Assembly: GCA_029448655.1 (NCBI GenBank)
Contig: JACCLO010000014.1
Location: forward strand, 2,278,501-2,342,500
Direction of reading: 5' to 3'
From: Wolfiporia cocos
Taxonomy: Eukaryota > Basidiomycota > Agaricomycetes > Polyporales > Phaeolaceae
DNA length: 64,000 bases
Under the pieces are notes generated by a model. That model was not told the DNA's origin. It made no database searches and saw nothing but the letters and a program-made list of their open reading frames with translations. Below, one piece after another: positions 37,951-48,645 of the stretch; the stretch's first letter is position 1; every line of letters begins with the position of its first letter. Position numbers and translations under genes: made by a program.

Positions 37951-38278
37951 TCTCAGCGGGACTAGGCACGAGACAAGCTACGTGCAGACGAGGTCGTCGA
38001 GCGCAGCCAGCGAGGTGGTCGAGTGCAAGCCGAGCAGCACGATCATGAGCTCATCCAAGATTCGCCTCGCTTCTCCATTCGGAAACGCACACGCTACCAG
38101 TCGCCCAGTTCACGTGATGTGACTGTCTTGCAGGCGATAACTAGAACATGGAGCTCAAGTAGAGAGAATCGCAAGACAATCTTTACAAGCGCAGGGCGGC
38201 AGTCGGCACTTCCTCGCGGCAAGATGCTACACTAATGGTCCAATACTGTCCACAGTACGTGCCGGTAAAGCCCGCACT
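37951..38278. other. Intergenic
   Basis: About 330 bases between the unknown membrane protein start and the J-protein stop, both on the minus strand. No gene recognised. Confidence 0.45.
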
Positions 38279-39151
38279 CTATACCGCGCTCGCGCTGAGC
38301 CCGTTCGTCACTGTCGCGATGATCATGACCATTGCAACCACCTGCGTCGTCCGCCAGAACCACGAGATGCGCGCCACCTTGTCCATCCCTGCATCCAGTG
38401 ATCGTGCGTCGCGCCGCCCCGTCGCGCGTCGCACGTATGGCGACGCCCACGGGTCAAAGTGCTCCTTTGCGCGCGTCTGGTCAGTCGCGCGTCGCACATG
38501 AGGGGACGAAAATGGGTCATTGGGCGGGGGCGTGGAGCCGGCCGTCTGACCGGAAGCCGTCGAGGTAGGGCCCTGGTGCGCTCGATGGTGTGCAGGGTGT
38601 GGGCGGCGCGCGTATTCCCATGCATGTGTCGCTCCTTGCCGCCGACGCGTCTCATATGCCCAATGTGTATGTGAGGCGTTCGGCGCGGTATATGCGGCAT
38701 GCGTGCGGTACGATCCAGAGCCCTCCGTCAGAGAGCGGTCATATGCACGTCTGTGAAGGCCCAAAGAATATCAATGTCGTCGTTGCTCGGTCGTTTAGTC
38801 GCTCACCGCCTCCGGTCGTCGCCCAACACTGCATAGGCCTCGCTCACCGCGTGGAACTTTTCCCTTGCCTTCGGGTCATTCGCCACATCTGGGTGGAATT
38901 GTTTACTGAGCTGTACGACTCGTGAGCTGTGATGAGTCTGGGTGCGTCGGGTGCCATACCTTGTAGTAACTCGACTACGCACTTTCAATCATCGAAAGCG
39001 GACAAAAGCGAGATATACATGCCTTGATCTGGCTCTTTGTAGCGTTCTGTGGAACGTTGAGGACGTGGTAATGACCTCGGCTGGATGCAGACGTGTGGAA
39101 GCTGCGAGGGGAGCGTTTCACGGCGGAGGACGCTGCGAAGCGGATGTGCAT
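38279..39151 (-). CDS. Mitochondrial J-domain protein
   Basis: Four exons (39151-39023, 38974-38960, 38910-38807, 38750-38279) give 239 residues. Residues 1-25 are basic and Ser-rich ([20 protein letters not shown]), a likely mitochondrial presequence. The J domain follows ([41 protein letters not shown]) with HPD at 54-56. A polar tail follows and one hydrophobic segment near the C-terminus ([20 protein letters not shown]). A membrane-bound mitochondrial J protein of the Jid1/Mdj type that stimulates mitochondrial Hsp70 is the best guess. Exon 2 is only 15 nt, and the intron before it appears to be GC-AG. Confidence 0.8.
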
Positions 39152-39278
39152 GGTAGTAGTCGCAAATAACTTGGAGGTGCTAGCGCTAGCTTGAATCGCG
39201 GGGCACGGGATCTATCTCCATATTGCGGGGCCGAGCGCGGCAGCGTCGAGCGCTACCGCAGACCCCGCGGCGCTGTCC
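39152..39278. promoter_or_regulatory. Bidirectional promoter, J-protein / DNA glycosylase
   Basis: Only 127 bp separate the two divergent start codons, so core promoter elements must be shared or overlapping. The sequence is GC-rich without a TATA box. Co-regulation of the two genes is possible but not shown. Confidence 0.55.
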
Positions 39279-40528
39279 ATGCCCGCCGACCGTCCCAAGT
39301 CTCGCAGGTCCAGGCAGCCTACGGGCGCGGCCACTCACTCTCACTACTTTGAACACAGTCACAAGAGCGCCTCGAGCAGCTCCTCGCAGCGCATTTCTGC
39401 GAGTATGGCATTCAACACGGCCCTTTCCAACAAATGTGGTGCAAATCCGGCACCTGTTACGTCTCGATACTTCTCAACGCCTCCACAAAATGCTGCTGCT
39501 ACTTGTCATAGCAAGGGCGTAGGCAGTGTTGTCTGGTCAGAGGCCCCTGAGCATGCGAAAAAGGCCGGCGAACAACATCTGCCGCGAGATGGCGCTTTCA
39601 GAAATTTCTACAATGCATTTATGCAGTCATTCCAGCGACTGTACGTAGCAAAGCCAATTTTGATACAAGGTTTGCGCAGATGTGCACCACTAGTACTTGC
39701 CACTCCGCTGATTGCCAGTGAAAATACCAGAATATGTGGCTCACGATCCGTGGAAGGTCCTTGTTGCCGTGACACTTTTGAATAAAACTGCTGGGAAACA
39801 TGCCGTGCCTGTGTTCCAGAGCCTCATCGCAGAATGGCCCACTGCAAAGGCACTCGCACAGGGTCTGTGATCGCAATAGCTTCCTCGTGCCCGCACGGAC
39901 GAACAGGTATTGACCTCTTGATATTCAGCACCTCCTGCTGCAATTTTAGATCGTATTGAACATCTTGGCCTGGGAGTGATTCGGACCCAGCGTCTGATTA
40001 AGCTCTCGCAAGACTACCTAGATGATCCACCCGTGCCCGGTCGTCTGCGACCCTCGCGTTGTTACATTTACATTTGTGCGCACGATCCATCCACCGACAT
40101 GGATGATGCAGGCGCACCAGCGCGGACGTCTCGAGTACGGCAACGCTACCCGCCAACAGTAGTATCTCATCTGCCAGGGTGTGGTGCATATGCACTCGAT
40201 TCATATCGCATCTTTTGCGGGCACGCAGACGAATGGCAGGTAGTCCGCCCCACGGACAAGGAACTGATCAAGTACCTCGTGAGTATTTCTTTTACTTTAG
40301 CAACCCTGGACTCGTCACCGCTGACGCACGCGCAGAAATGGAGGTGGGCCGTCGAGAAGCTACGGCAGTGGGACTCCGTGCTTGGGCCGGGTGCACCGCT
40401 TTGTCTCGACTACATCCGCGACCTCGCCGCGCAACTTGAGGGTAAGCCTAGACAATGATTTGTCATTCATAGACCTTCCATGTCATGATCTCTATCTTGC
40501 AGAGATGAACGCGAAGATGGTTTTATAA
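39279..40528 (+). CDS. MBD4-like HhH-GPD DNA glycosylase
   Basis: Five exons (39279-39669, 39719-39862, 39929-40278, 40336-40441, 40503-40528) give 338 residues. After a low-complexity N-terminus come DPWKVLVAVTLLNKTAGKHA, GVIRTQRLIKLSQDY, and the helix-hairpin-helix HLPGCGAYALDSYRIFC, with the catalytic Asp at about 269. PTDKELIKYLKWRWAVE completes the pattern. It is the glycosylase domain of MBD4, which removes T or U opposite G, without a methyl-CpG-binding domain, as in other fungi and plants. It acts in nuclear base excision repair. An insertion after RPSRCYI may hide a further small intron, though the frame stays open. Confidence 0.86.
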
Positions 40529-40676
40529 ACCAAGCGGCAAAAGATAAGCCCATGAATATATACATTGAAGTGTGGACCGGAGCACGCCTAAGAGAAGAGG
40601 TTGCACCTATTCAAACACTTTATTGACTCCGCATCTCACGCCAATCCACTGCTATTCACTAACCCCCCGCCATACC

Positions 40677-42928
40677 TCAATTCACCTGCCCATACAGTAC
40701 ATCCCACAATTGCGTTGTCGGGATCGCCTCCGCATACGCCCGCCGTGCCAAACGCGTGTGCGTGTGCTGTTCGTACGCAAACGCGTAAGACACTAGATTG
40801 AATTCACTGAAGGCGGTCCCGAGGAATGACAATCCGATTGGCACGCCAGGCGCTGGATACACTGTCTCGGGACCAGCGAGCCCTATTGTCACGTTTTCTG
40901 GATAGAAGCCCATGGGAACTGTGAAGGAATGCGAATTAGTGAGAGAACATCGTAGATAGAATCATACTCGCCTGTCACGATGGGGTAACCCGCGATAGCT
41001 TTGCGGCCACGAATGAGCCGAGGATCATAGCAAGTAAATAGTGACTGACCTGCTGGGGTCGTAGTGAACCCGGGAGCCGGAAGGACAAGTGCGTCTAGAT
41101 CGTACATCCTCAGCGCAGCATCGATGCCATTCGTTGCGCCCATTTCTCGATCATAGGCGAGTGAGGAATAATAAGTTGAGTTGAAGCCACTTGTCTCCTC
41201 CGATGCAATCAAGCTGTATGCGGGATTCGATTATTAGTAAATGGCGCTTGAAGGCATCGCGAAACGGACATTGATTGATCGGTATAACGCGGAGGTTCTT
41301 CAAGAGCTGGATAGTCGTTGTTGAACTGAATTAGCTCCGCCAACGAGCGCACACCTGACGGGTTCTCCAGCAGCGACTCGTACCAGGCATTGAGTTGAAT
41401 CTATGTAGATGCTGACATTCATGCAGTTTGTTGAGCAATAAGATGAAGCCTACCTTGAAGTCTACGTCAAGCACAATCGTCTCGTTTCCGGAATGTGCAA
41501 TCGCGTACGCAGAAGGCAAGTCCGCAGGATCTACTACAGTCGCACCCAGCGCCCGTATGGTCGCCAACGCTTCTTCGAAGACGACGTTCACATAGGGATC
41601 GTTGCCTGTAATGCTATCATTCAGGAAAACCGCTCGGGGAACGCCGATGCGCCTTCCGGCCAGCGCATCGCGATTCAGGGCTAGCAGGTAATCCGGTACA
41701 GGTGATGGTTGAGCCAAGGTGAAATTGTCATTGGGATCCGGGCCAGCGATGACGGAAAGCACTATCGCAGCATCGGCGACGGACCGTGTCAGAGGCCCGA
41801 CGGTGTCCTGATGCTCGGAAATGGGTATCACTGTGACAGGATATCAGACATGGATTGTAGCTCCAGTTCAGTTTTACCTCCAGCCCGAGAAGTTAGCCCA
41901 ACTGTTGGCTTTATCCCTGCCAAATTGTTCTGGTTCGCGGGGCACGTAATGCTCCCATCAGTCTCAGTACCGAGTGTCACTGCGGCCAGTCCGATTGATG
42001 CTGCCACCGCAGAGCCAGCAGACGAACCACACTGTTCAACAATGAGAGTTGAGCTCGGCAGATCGTTAGCAGGGTACCCGTACCGGATCAGCATGTGGAA
42101 AGTACGCATTTGTACACTGTCCACCACGTCCCGACCAACCTGAAGCCAAGTTGCCTCGAAAGTGGGCAAATTCGGATAGATTGGCTTTGCCTATACCACG
42201 AGATCAGTCACAACGTGGTGCTGATCTGCCTGATCAGACTTTCCAAGGATGATAGCCCCAGCCGCGCGTAACCTTTTGATAACACCTGCATCGTCCGGTA
42301 CTATCGAATGAAGCATGCTGTATGAGCCAGCCGTTGTATTCATGCCTGTCGCAAGTAGATCCGTCAAGAGAGCGGTTGGTCATGCGATAAAACAAACCTT
42401 CGCTAGCTACTGTGGCAATATTGTCCTTGACGAGAACGGGAATCCCATGCAGCAGACTACGCGGTCCCTTGGCCTGTCGCTCAGCGTCTAAGGCGGCGGC
42501 CTGCGCAAGAGCAGAAGGATTGGCCTCAATCACCGCGCGCAACTGAGGCCCTTGCAGATTGACTTCCTCAATGCGCGCGAAGTAAGCCTATTGGACGGAT
42601 AACATTCTATCGGCGTGAAGAAAATATTACTAATAGGTGATCGTACCTTTACGAGATCTACGCTGGTAAAATATCCTGCATTCAAGCCGTCCTAAAGACC
42701 CCACGGATGCCATGAACCCCACGCACACGGACATCTGAGGACGAGTGTACGAACCTGTAGCTCGATGACAGAAGCTTCGTAGAGATCAGGCAGAGCGGAG
42801 CGGCGATAGAGCAAGGAAGCATCGTCCTCGCCGGAAGGCGCAGATGCATGCAGAGACAACACCGTCTGCAGGAGAACAAAGACAAGGACAGGAAATATCC
42901 ACCACTTTTGGTGGCTTAGTGCAAACAT
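40677..42928 (-). CDS. Secreted/vacuolar amidase (amidase signature family)
   Basis: About ten exons on the minus strand encode an amidase-signature enzyme of roughly 550 residues. Residues 1-25 form a signal peptide (WIFPVLVFVLLQTVLSLHAS). The Ser-cisSer-Lys triad is visible as HGIPVLVKDNIAT (Lys) and CGSSAGSAVAASIG with TETDGSI (serines). The C-terminal half has DTVGPLTRSVADAAIVLSVI and VPIGLSFLGTAF, usual for the family. Such enzymes hydrolyse amides, peptide amides or glutamine-like substrates; the substrate cannot be fixed. One exon (DGLNAGYFTSVDLVK) is 45 nt. Start chosen at the first ATG before the signal peptide. Confidence 0.86.
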
Positions 42929-43569
42929 CGTACTGTAGCTGTACTGCTGGGTCGGCTAGCGCGAGCAACAGAAGAGTCCGCGCTGAGCAGCGATACGGAA
43001 TTTCCTAGGGATGATATGGCATTTGTGACGGTCTAATTCTGGTCTGCGACAGCAAGGCCAAGCATGCGGCCCGTTATCTCTGGTCGTTTTCCAGGACGAT
43101 TCGCGAGTCAAGGCGATGGGAATGGTTATGAATCTACCAGTGTGCCGTAAGCTACCACCAGTGCTTTGTAAGTGGTACCGCGAGCATAACTTGAGCATAC
43201 GCAGGTTGATAACGCGGGCGAGGACTCGGCAGACATTGAGCAGTGATACTTTGGTCTGCAAGTGGGCCGCGGCCTTGGTCAAATAGTACTGTCCTCAATG
43301 TCGACATGCGCCATGCTCCGAGGGCCGTCCGCGTCAGCAGCAGAGACAGCATTGCATACAGGACGATAGAATGAGACGAGCTTTCGCGAAAGCTAGTCTG
43401 GGGCGGTTGAAACATTCACGCAGACTCAGCGGATTGTCTATCAATTCTCACGTAAGCAGCCGCCCATCGCCCGCCACCCAACATCGCCACTCGTCCACGG
43501 ACCACGACATCGATTGAACGGATTGCCATCGCTTCGCTCGTCTGAACATCCCCAGCGACACATCGTATC
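42929..43569. promoter_or_regulatory. Divergent spacer, amidase / RAD6
   Basis: This 641-bp spacer contains both promoters. It has a CT-rich stretch before RAD6. Minus-strand open frames inside it lack any family motif and were not called. Confidence 0.4.
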
Positions 43570-44180
43570 ATGGTATGTTGTCAGAGGGTGTCCCTGCTCG
43601 AGACTGACCATAATCTTTGTTGATAGTCAACAAACTGCCGTCGCCGCCTCATCCGCGATTTCAAGCGCCTCTCCACCGACCCTCCGGGTGGCATCTCTGG
43701 CAGTCCATGCCCCGACAATATCATGCTCTGGAATGCGGTCATCTTTGGACCAGGTAAGTACTCAGCCCTTGCGCCTCGTGTCCGATCCTCACAGCGATCA
43801 CTGTGCCAGCCGACACACCGTTTGAGGACGGTACCTTCAAACTCGTCCTCACCTTCGACGAGTCGTATCCTAACAAGCCACCCACTGTCAAGTTCCTCTC
43901 GCGTATGTTTCACCCCAACGTGTATGCGAACGGCGAGCTATGTCTAGACATCCTCCAGAACCGGTGGTCGCCAACTTACGATGTCGCCGCAATCCTCACA
44001 TCTATTCAGAGCCTGCTGCATGACCCTAATCCCAACAGTCCTGCCAACGCTGAAGCAGCCCAGCTGTACCGAGAGAACATGAAGGAGTACGTGCGTCGTG
44101 TGCGCGCTACTGTGGAGGAGAGTTGGCTGGACCCCGATGAGCAGATGGAAGAGAGCAGCGCCGCGGCTGCTGCTGAATGA
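43570..44180 (+). CDS. RAD6: Ubiquitin-conjugating enzyme Rad6 (E2)
   Basis: Three coding exons (43570-43572, 43627-43753, 43810-44180) give 166 residues; the first holds only the ATG. The sequence is typical Rad6: [40 protein letters not shown] with catalytic Cys88 (the same number as yeast Rad6), and [17 protein letters not shown]. It ends in a short acidic then Ala-rich tail. Rad6 ubiquitinates PCNA with Rad18 in post-replication repair, histone H2B with Bre1, and N-degron substrates with Ubr1. The gene is intact and convergent with the diacylglycerol kinase gene. Confidence 0.96.
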
Positions 44181-44436
44181 GATCTGCATTCTGAAAGCTA
44201 CCCCCACTGTATGTTCGACTCGAGTTGCTGGCTCCAAACTTACTCTACATTAGTTGTGACACTATCTCCCCTCGGATCATTGCATACCTGATATACCTTT
44301 TCATTACCGCGTTCCCACATACCAATCTGACCGAAGACCCAAGGTTCGTCGGATCCAGAAATGATCGTCAATAGAGCGTGGCAGCGTACAATATGTCTAC
44401 AGGCAAGCGATAGGTAATTAGTCCACGAAACACCCC

Positions 44437-45670
44437 TCATGCGGCAAATAGTTCTAAGAACTTGAAGAATCCCCACAGGCAACCTCCAGATATTATGGGG
44501 AGTGTTAGGTTATCATCTAGTGAGCCCAAATCTAAGACGATAGAGTCAGTACAGCAATCAACATACAAGGCCGCATATATACCTAGAGCTTCTGCTACGC
44601 CAGAAATGAGCCCGCTCACAATGCCCAGCACACCCAAGCCCACGAAACCACCGGTGGTTGCTGCCGGGCTGTCTGATATTGCTGGCGCAGCAGGCCAACG
44701 CCAACTGCTAATAGGGCTTGTGAAAGGCACGAGCCAACCCCAAAAGCCGATTGCTATGCACGCGCCGGTTACAGAGGCGGCAATAAAACCCGCAACGGAC
44801 TTGCGCGATGCGAGAGGGAGACCAAGGAGAGGTGTGCGATTCGGGAGAGAAGGTGTACGGGAGCCGAAGAGTCGGCCAAGAGTAGATGCCGCAGTGTCTG
44901 CCCACGAGAGACTACGCGCGCACCACCCGGATTCAGTCCATTGTCTGCGGTATAGAGGCGTCGCGGAGACTTACATCAGGATAGAAACCACCGCTATGTC
45001 CAATGGGTATACGCTGAGCACGAATATCACGCCGAGCATGTACCATATCACTCCATTGCTGCGTTTCTGCAACGATGGTGAGCCTGAGGTGCCGCAGGAA
45101 ATATCACTGCTAAGACATGCCTTTTCCGACTCGCGCATGAGAAATCCCACACATCGTTCAAACAGTCTTTCAAAGCGTGCAGAACGCAGGCGAAGGATGT
45201 CACAGGGCACAATGATTGCCAGTCCTGTGCTCAGAGCGACTACGACAGGCTGGGGGGAGCCATGCGACGCATACAGATATAGCGTGAGGAAGCCTGTACA
45301 ACGAAGTGAGCAGCATTCGGTATGAGCTACGGTCCACATAGTACTGACCTATTGATGAATGCAGTGTCTTGCGGGGAATCTCCCAGTCGATAGGTGCTGG
45401 AACGTCCTGCGCGGATTTGATGAGCTTATCTTTCTTGCCGGGTTGAGGGCCGGCGTGGCCGTTCGGGTGTTGTACTTGTCGACGAGTGAGGGTTGCCGAG
45501 CCATTGGCTCGCCCAGGAGACATGGACGACCTCGCGTTCTTTGTTCCCGACGAGCTCGCGGACTTTATGGTTTTTGGGAATAGCTTGGGGGACGAGGTGT
45601 GTAGGACAGGATGGCTCGAGTCGTGCTTCAGATGGCCAAGGGTAAAAGCGTCATTGGCGGGGAGGGTCAT
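44437..45670 (-). CDS. DGK1: CTP-dependent diacylglycerol kinase
   Basis: Four exons (45670-45349, 45293-44975, 44911-44583, 44531-44437) give 354 residues. After a basic, Ser-rich N-terminus there are several membrane helices. The CTP-transferase-like signature is SWADTAASTLGRLFG, LPLASRKSVAGF and AEALDLGSLDDNLTLPIISG, as in yeast Dgk1. Dgk1 phosphorylates diacylglycerol to phosphatidate with CTP at the ER/nuclear envelope and opposes Pah1 lipin. A Spo7-like activator of that opposing branch lies 9 kb away. Confidence 0.9.
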
Positions 45671-45915
45671 TACAGTGCGTGCTGGCGTGCTGGAGGACGG
45701 CCGACGGAGGCGTCAAATGCGAGCGACAAACTGGCCACTTGAGATGGTTGTGGGTAGCGGATAGCTTCGCGCGCCACGTGGATGCAGTCGTGTTGCATCA
45801 ATCTCTCAATAAACGCCCACCTGCCGGCCACTGCATCACGACTGCTTGCGATCCGGTACACATAACATATCATGACATTCCCAACGGCGCCTGACACATC
45901 ACTACAATCAAGACT

Positions 45916-46735
45916 CTAGTAGACATAGCCCAGCAGCTTGCCACCAACGTTTTTGCGACGAGCCTCCTCGTGGTCGAGAATACCAGAAGATGTCGTCTGC
46001 GATGACCCGTCAGCGGCAAGCCACACGCAAGAGATGTACACGAAGCGCACCAGGATGATAATGCCGAACCCACGAGCCGGGAGCAACAGGTTGACCCAGT
46101 TCTCGATCTGCGAGACCTGGACGTTGTACCTGGGCGAGATGACACCGGTCTTGTTCAGCCTGCCGTTGAGTTGAATAACGATCTTTCCGGAACGGTGGTC
46201 GTCGACAATCTCGAACTCGCCAATGTAGCCTGGAAATACGCAGTTAGTGAATGGGTTCTGTATGACGAGCGAAGCGTGCAAACGAATAAATGTCTCCCGC
46301 ATAGCCAGCACAAATCTGGGCATGCAGAAACGTGTCGTTTGGCATCGGGGGAATGTATCAATATATCGGGGCGTTAAAACGAGGGGCGAGCGGAGGCGAT
46401 ACCTCGTCGATCGTAGTTATCACTCCGAAACAGGGAAGCGAGGGGGAAAGAGCAGATCGTGTGAAGGAAATATGGACAACTACGTACCGTGGCGCTGCAT
46501 GACAGACAAAAACTTGATAATGACTTTTGAGGATGGGCGGATGAGCACCTGTCGCTTGCCGCGACGCTCGGCATTGACGATGTTGTTCTGTGGAAGCGCA
46601 GCGCGATGAGCGACTTTCGGGGTGTGAACGGGTAACAACTCACCAGGCAGTCGTTCTTTATAGCATGCGATGCTTTGGTGAGTCCAGGCTAGCAGGCGTC
46701 ACATGAAGACCTACCAGGACGGAGACGCGGACCAT
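45916..46735 (-). CDS. RPS22: Ribosomal protein uS8 (S22/S15a)
   Basis: Five exons (46735-46715, 46655-46644, 46587-46488, 46229-46051, 45996-45916) give exactly 130 residues, the family length. The sequence runs [25 protein letters not shown] and [16 protein letters not shown] to [16 protein letters not shown]. Exon 2 is a 12-nt microexon encoding NDCL. Intron 3 (46230-46487) is 258 nt, about five times the local median. It is head-to-head with eS17, and a shared promoter region could co-regulate the two ribosomal protein genes. Confidence 0.95.
46644..46655 (-). other. 12-nt microexon of uS8 gene
   Basis: AACGACTGCCTG encodes NDCL between two GT-AG introns of 59 and 56 nt. It is required to continue MVRVSVL into [10 protein letters not shown] in frame and to reach the fixed 130-residue length. 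Confidence 0.85.
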
Positions 46736-47094
46736 GGCTGCGTGCAAATGAAGGGAGAGCTATACAACCTGAAGTAAGTACACCGCTCGTCCGAGTGTCG
46801 TGCTACAGAAAGCGCGAGTCAAGACGAGCTGGCCAAATGGCGCCGCGCGGAAATTGTTCGTCAAGTGCTCTCTGTTCTGCGCCAGGAGAAGAAAATGCGT
46901 ATTCACCTAGGGAGTCTTGAGGATGCCGGCAGCGCGTCGGAGACCGTTTCTGGCCGCGCGGCAGCCGCTGGCGCTGCGGCGGACGCAGCTGTACAGTTCA
47001 TCTCAGCCACCCGGCAGTTGCCGAGCACGGCTCACTGCAGCGGGCATGCTCCCTCACCCCCATCTGCTGCCGCTCTGACGCTCGTCTGCTCGCC
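46736..47094. promoter_or_regulatory. Divergent promoter, uS8 / eS17
   Basis: This 359-bp spacer separates the two divergent ribosomal protein start codons. CT-rich tracts lie close to both ATGs, as is common at ribosomal protein transcription starts. No specific factor site is identified. Confidence 0.5.
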
Positions 47095-47771
47095 ATGGTC
47101 TGTGCTTGCCTGCTCTGTCTCTGTCTGCTGGCTCATCGCTTGCGCTCTTAGGGTCGTGTACGCACCAAAACTATCAAGAGGGCCTCGCGCGTACTCATCG
47201 AGAAGTAGTATGTCACTCCTGTCTGGGCTCACGCGCATCGTCTACGATGTCATATCCAACCAATTTTCACAGCTATCCTCGCCTTACGTTGGATTTCCAC
47301 ACCAACAAGCGGATCATCGATGAAGTCGTGCGTCGCATAGACCCTGTGTTCCATTAGGACCTCTGACTGTTGCCCGCGTCACATTTATAGGCTGTCGTTC
47401 CCTCAAAACGCCTTCGCAATAAGATTGCTGGCTTCACCACCCACTTGATGAAACGCATCGAGCGAGGTCCTGTACGTGGTATCTCGTTCAAGCTGCAGGA
47501 GGAGGAGCGCGAGCGGAAGGACAATTACGTCCCCGAGGTCTCAGCGCTGGATACCAGCATCAATGGTCTGGAGGTTGACCCCGACACGAAGGTGCGCTAT
47601 GATTAGTCTCTGGAGTGTACCTTCGTTTACAAGCGCACGTGCCTTCAGGACCTCCTGCACGCGTTGAACTTTGATTCTGTCTCAGTGAACATTGTTGTCC
47701 CTGTAGTTGCCTCCGCAGAGCGTGGTCCGCGACGCGAGCGACGTGCCGTCCCTGGTGCCGGGCGGTCGTAA
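47095..47771 (+). CDS. RPS17: Ribosomal protein eS17
   Basis: Five coding exons (47095-47097, 47152-47207, 47273-47327, 47391-47591, 47649-47771) give 145 residues. The first exon holds only the ATG, followed by a 54-nt intron and [20 protein letters not shown]. Conserved segments are [39 protein letters not shown] and [20 protein letters not shown], all eS17. The C-terminus is extended by an Arg-rich tail ([17 protein letters not shown]), as in several basidiomycete orthologues. This is the last recognisable protein gene before the repeat block. Confidence 0.95.
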
Positions 47772-48534
47772 TCCTAGTCAGTCTCGTCTTTGTTGTCCGT
47801 GTTACCCGTATTGCAGCCATCGCTCGGCCATGCCTCTCGGTCTCTATTGAGCCCTCCGCCATGTTATGCGTAGTACGCAATGTCAACCACTTCCTGTGTT
47901 CAGGATAGCAGCGTTGCCACAGTAGAGAAAGACGCTACTACGTTCCCCCCTCCAGACTTGAATCGCCTACATGCTGTGGAATACAATGCATCTAGGCACA
48001 CTGTCGGTCTTAGTCATTCGGGTTACAGGTACATGATCGTTGTTCCGTCTTAAGTGAAAGTGGTTTCCTAAATCCGAGAGACTTGTGCATGTGAGCCGCG
48101 GGATCTAAATGTGCGGACACCGGGGGCATTATATAATGACTTTGTCGGAAACATGTTGGTATCATTGATCAAATGTGAACACAATGCATAGATTGCTTAT
48201 ATAATATCTTCCTTAGATAATGCCCCTGGTGGGTGGGTGGGACAATGTTGCACTTACAGCATCTGCCAGATGGCTTAGGACTGACACCTGTACATTACTC
48301 AACTGATAGCTATTGAGCTTGGCCTACATGCAAGGCTGCCCTCCTGAGGTAGCCTGATGTATTTCTTTTACTAGCTGGATAATCTGTGCTCTTGCATGGA
48401 ATCTAGAGTGACATATGTGTTATCATGATGCAGCTAAGGTGTGACAAACTTCAAGCTTCAAGCCCAGTGAAAACTATGGCTAGGCACCATCAGCACTGAT
48501 CTGGGCTGAGCCACCCATATTAGGTACAACATGT
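47772..48534. other. Gene-free start of repeat block
   Basis: Sequence downstream of eS17 with no coding potential. It includes the 3' flank of eS17 and the MITE-like element at 48118-48231. Confidence 0.5.
48118..48231. mobile_element. MITE-like element, 114 bp
   Basis: 19-bp imperfect terminal inverted repeats (CACCGGGGGCATTATATAA on the left, complement CACCAGGGGCATTATCTAA on the right) enclose AT-rich non-coding sequence. The size and structure fit a miniature inverted-repeat element. No clear target duplication is seen, so the edges are uncertain. Confidence 0.5.
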
Positions 48535-48640
48535 TATGGATGTAACACAGCTGTAGTGCCTGCCAGGGCTAAGTGTGTGAAACCTGTTACCCAATTTTGA
48601 CACTGGAGGATAGGTTTATATACCAGGAACCATAATGTCA
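48535..48640 (-). mobile_element. Diverged partial LTR
   Basis: The stretch with GTGTGAAACCTGTTACCCAA and TTATATACCAGGAACCA matches, with divergence, the first part of the solo LTR at 51760-51950 (GTGTGAAACCGTTACCCAAT, TTATATACCTGGAACCA). It lacks the other half and target duplications, so it is an older truncated copy. Confidence 0.45.
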
Positions 48641-48645
48641 CTGTC

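Noticed and set aside
42956..43415. Minus-strand open frames between amidase and RAD6
   Set aside because: No family motif, and they fill the promoter spacer of two divergent genes.
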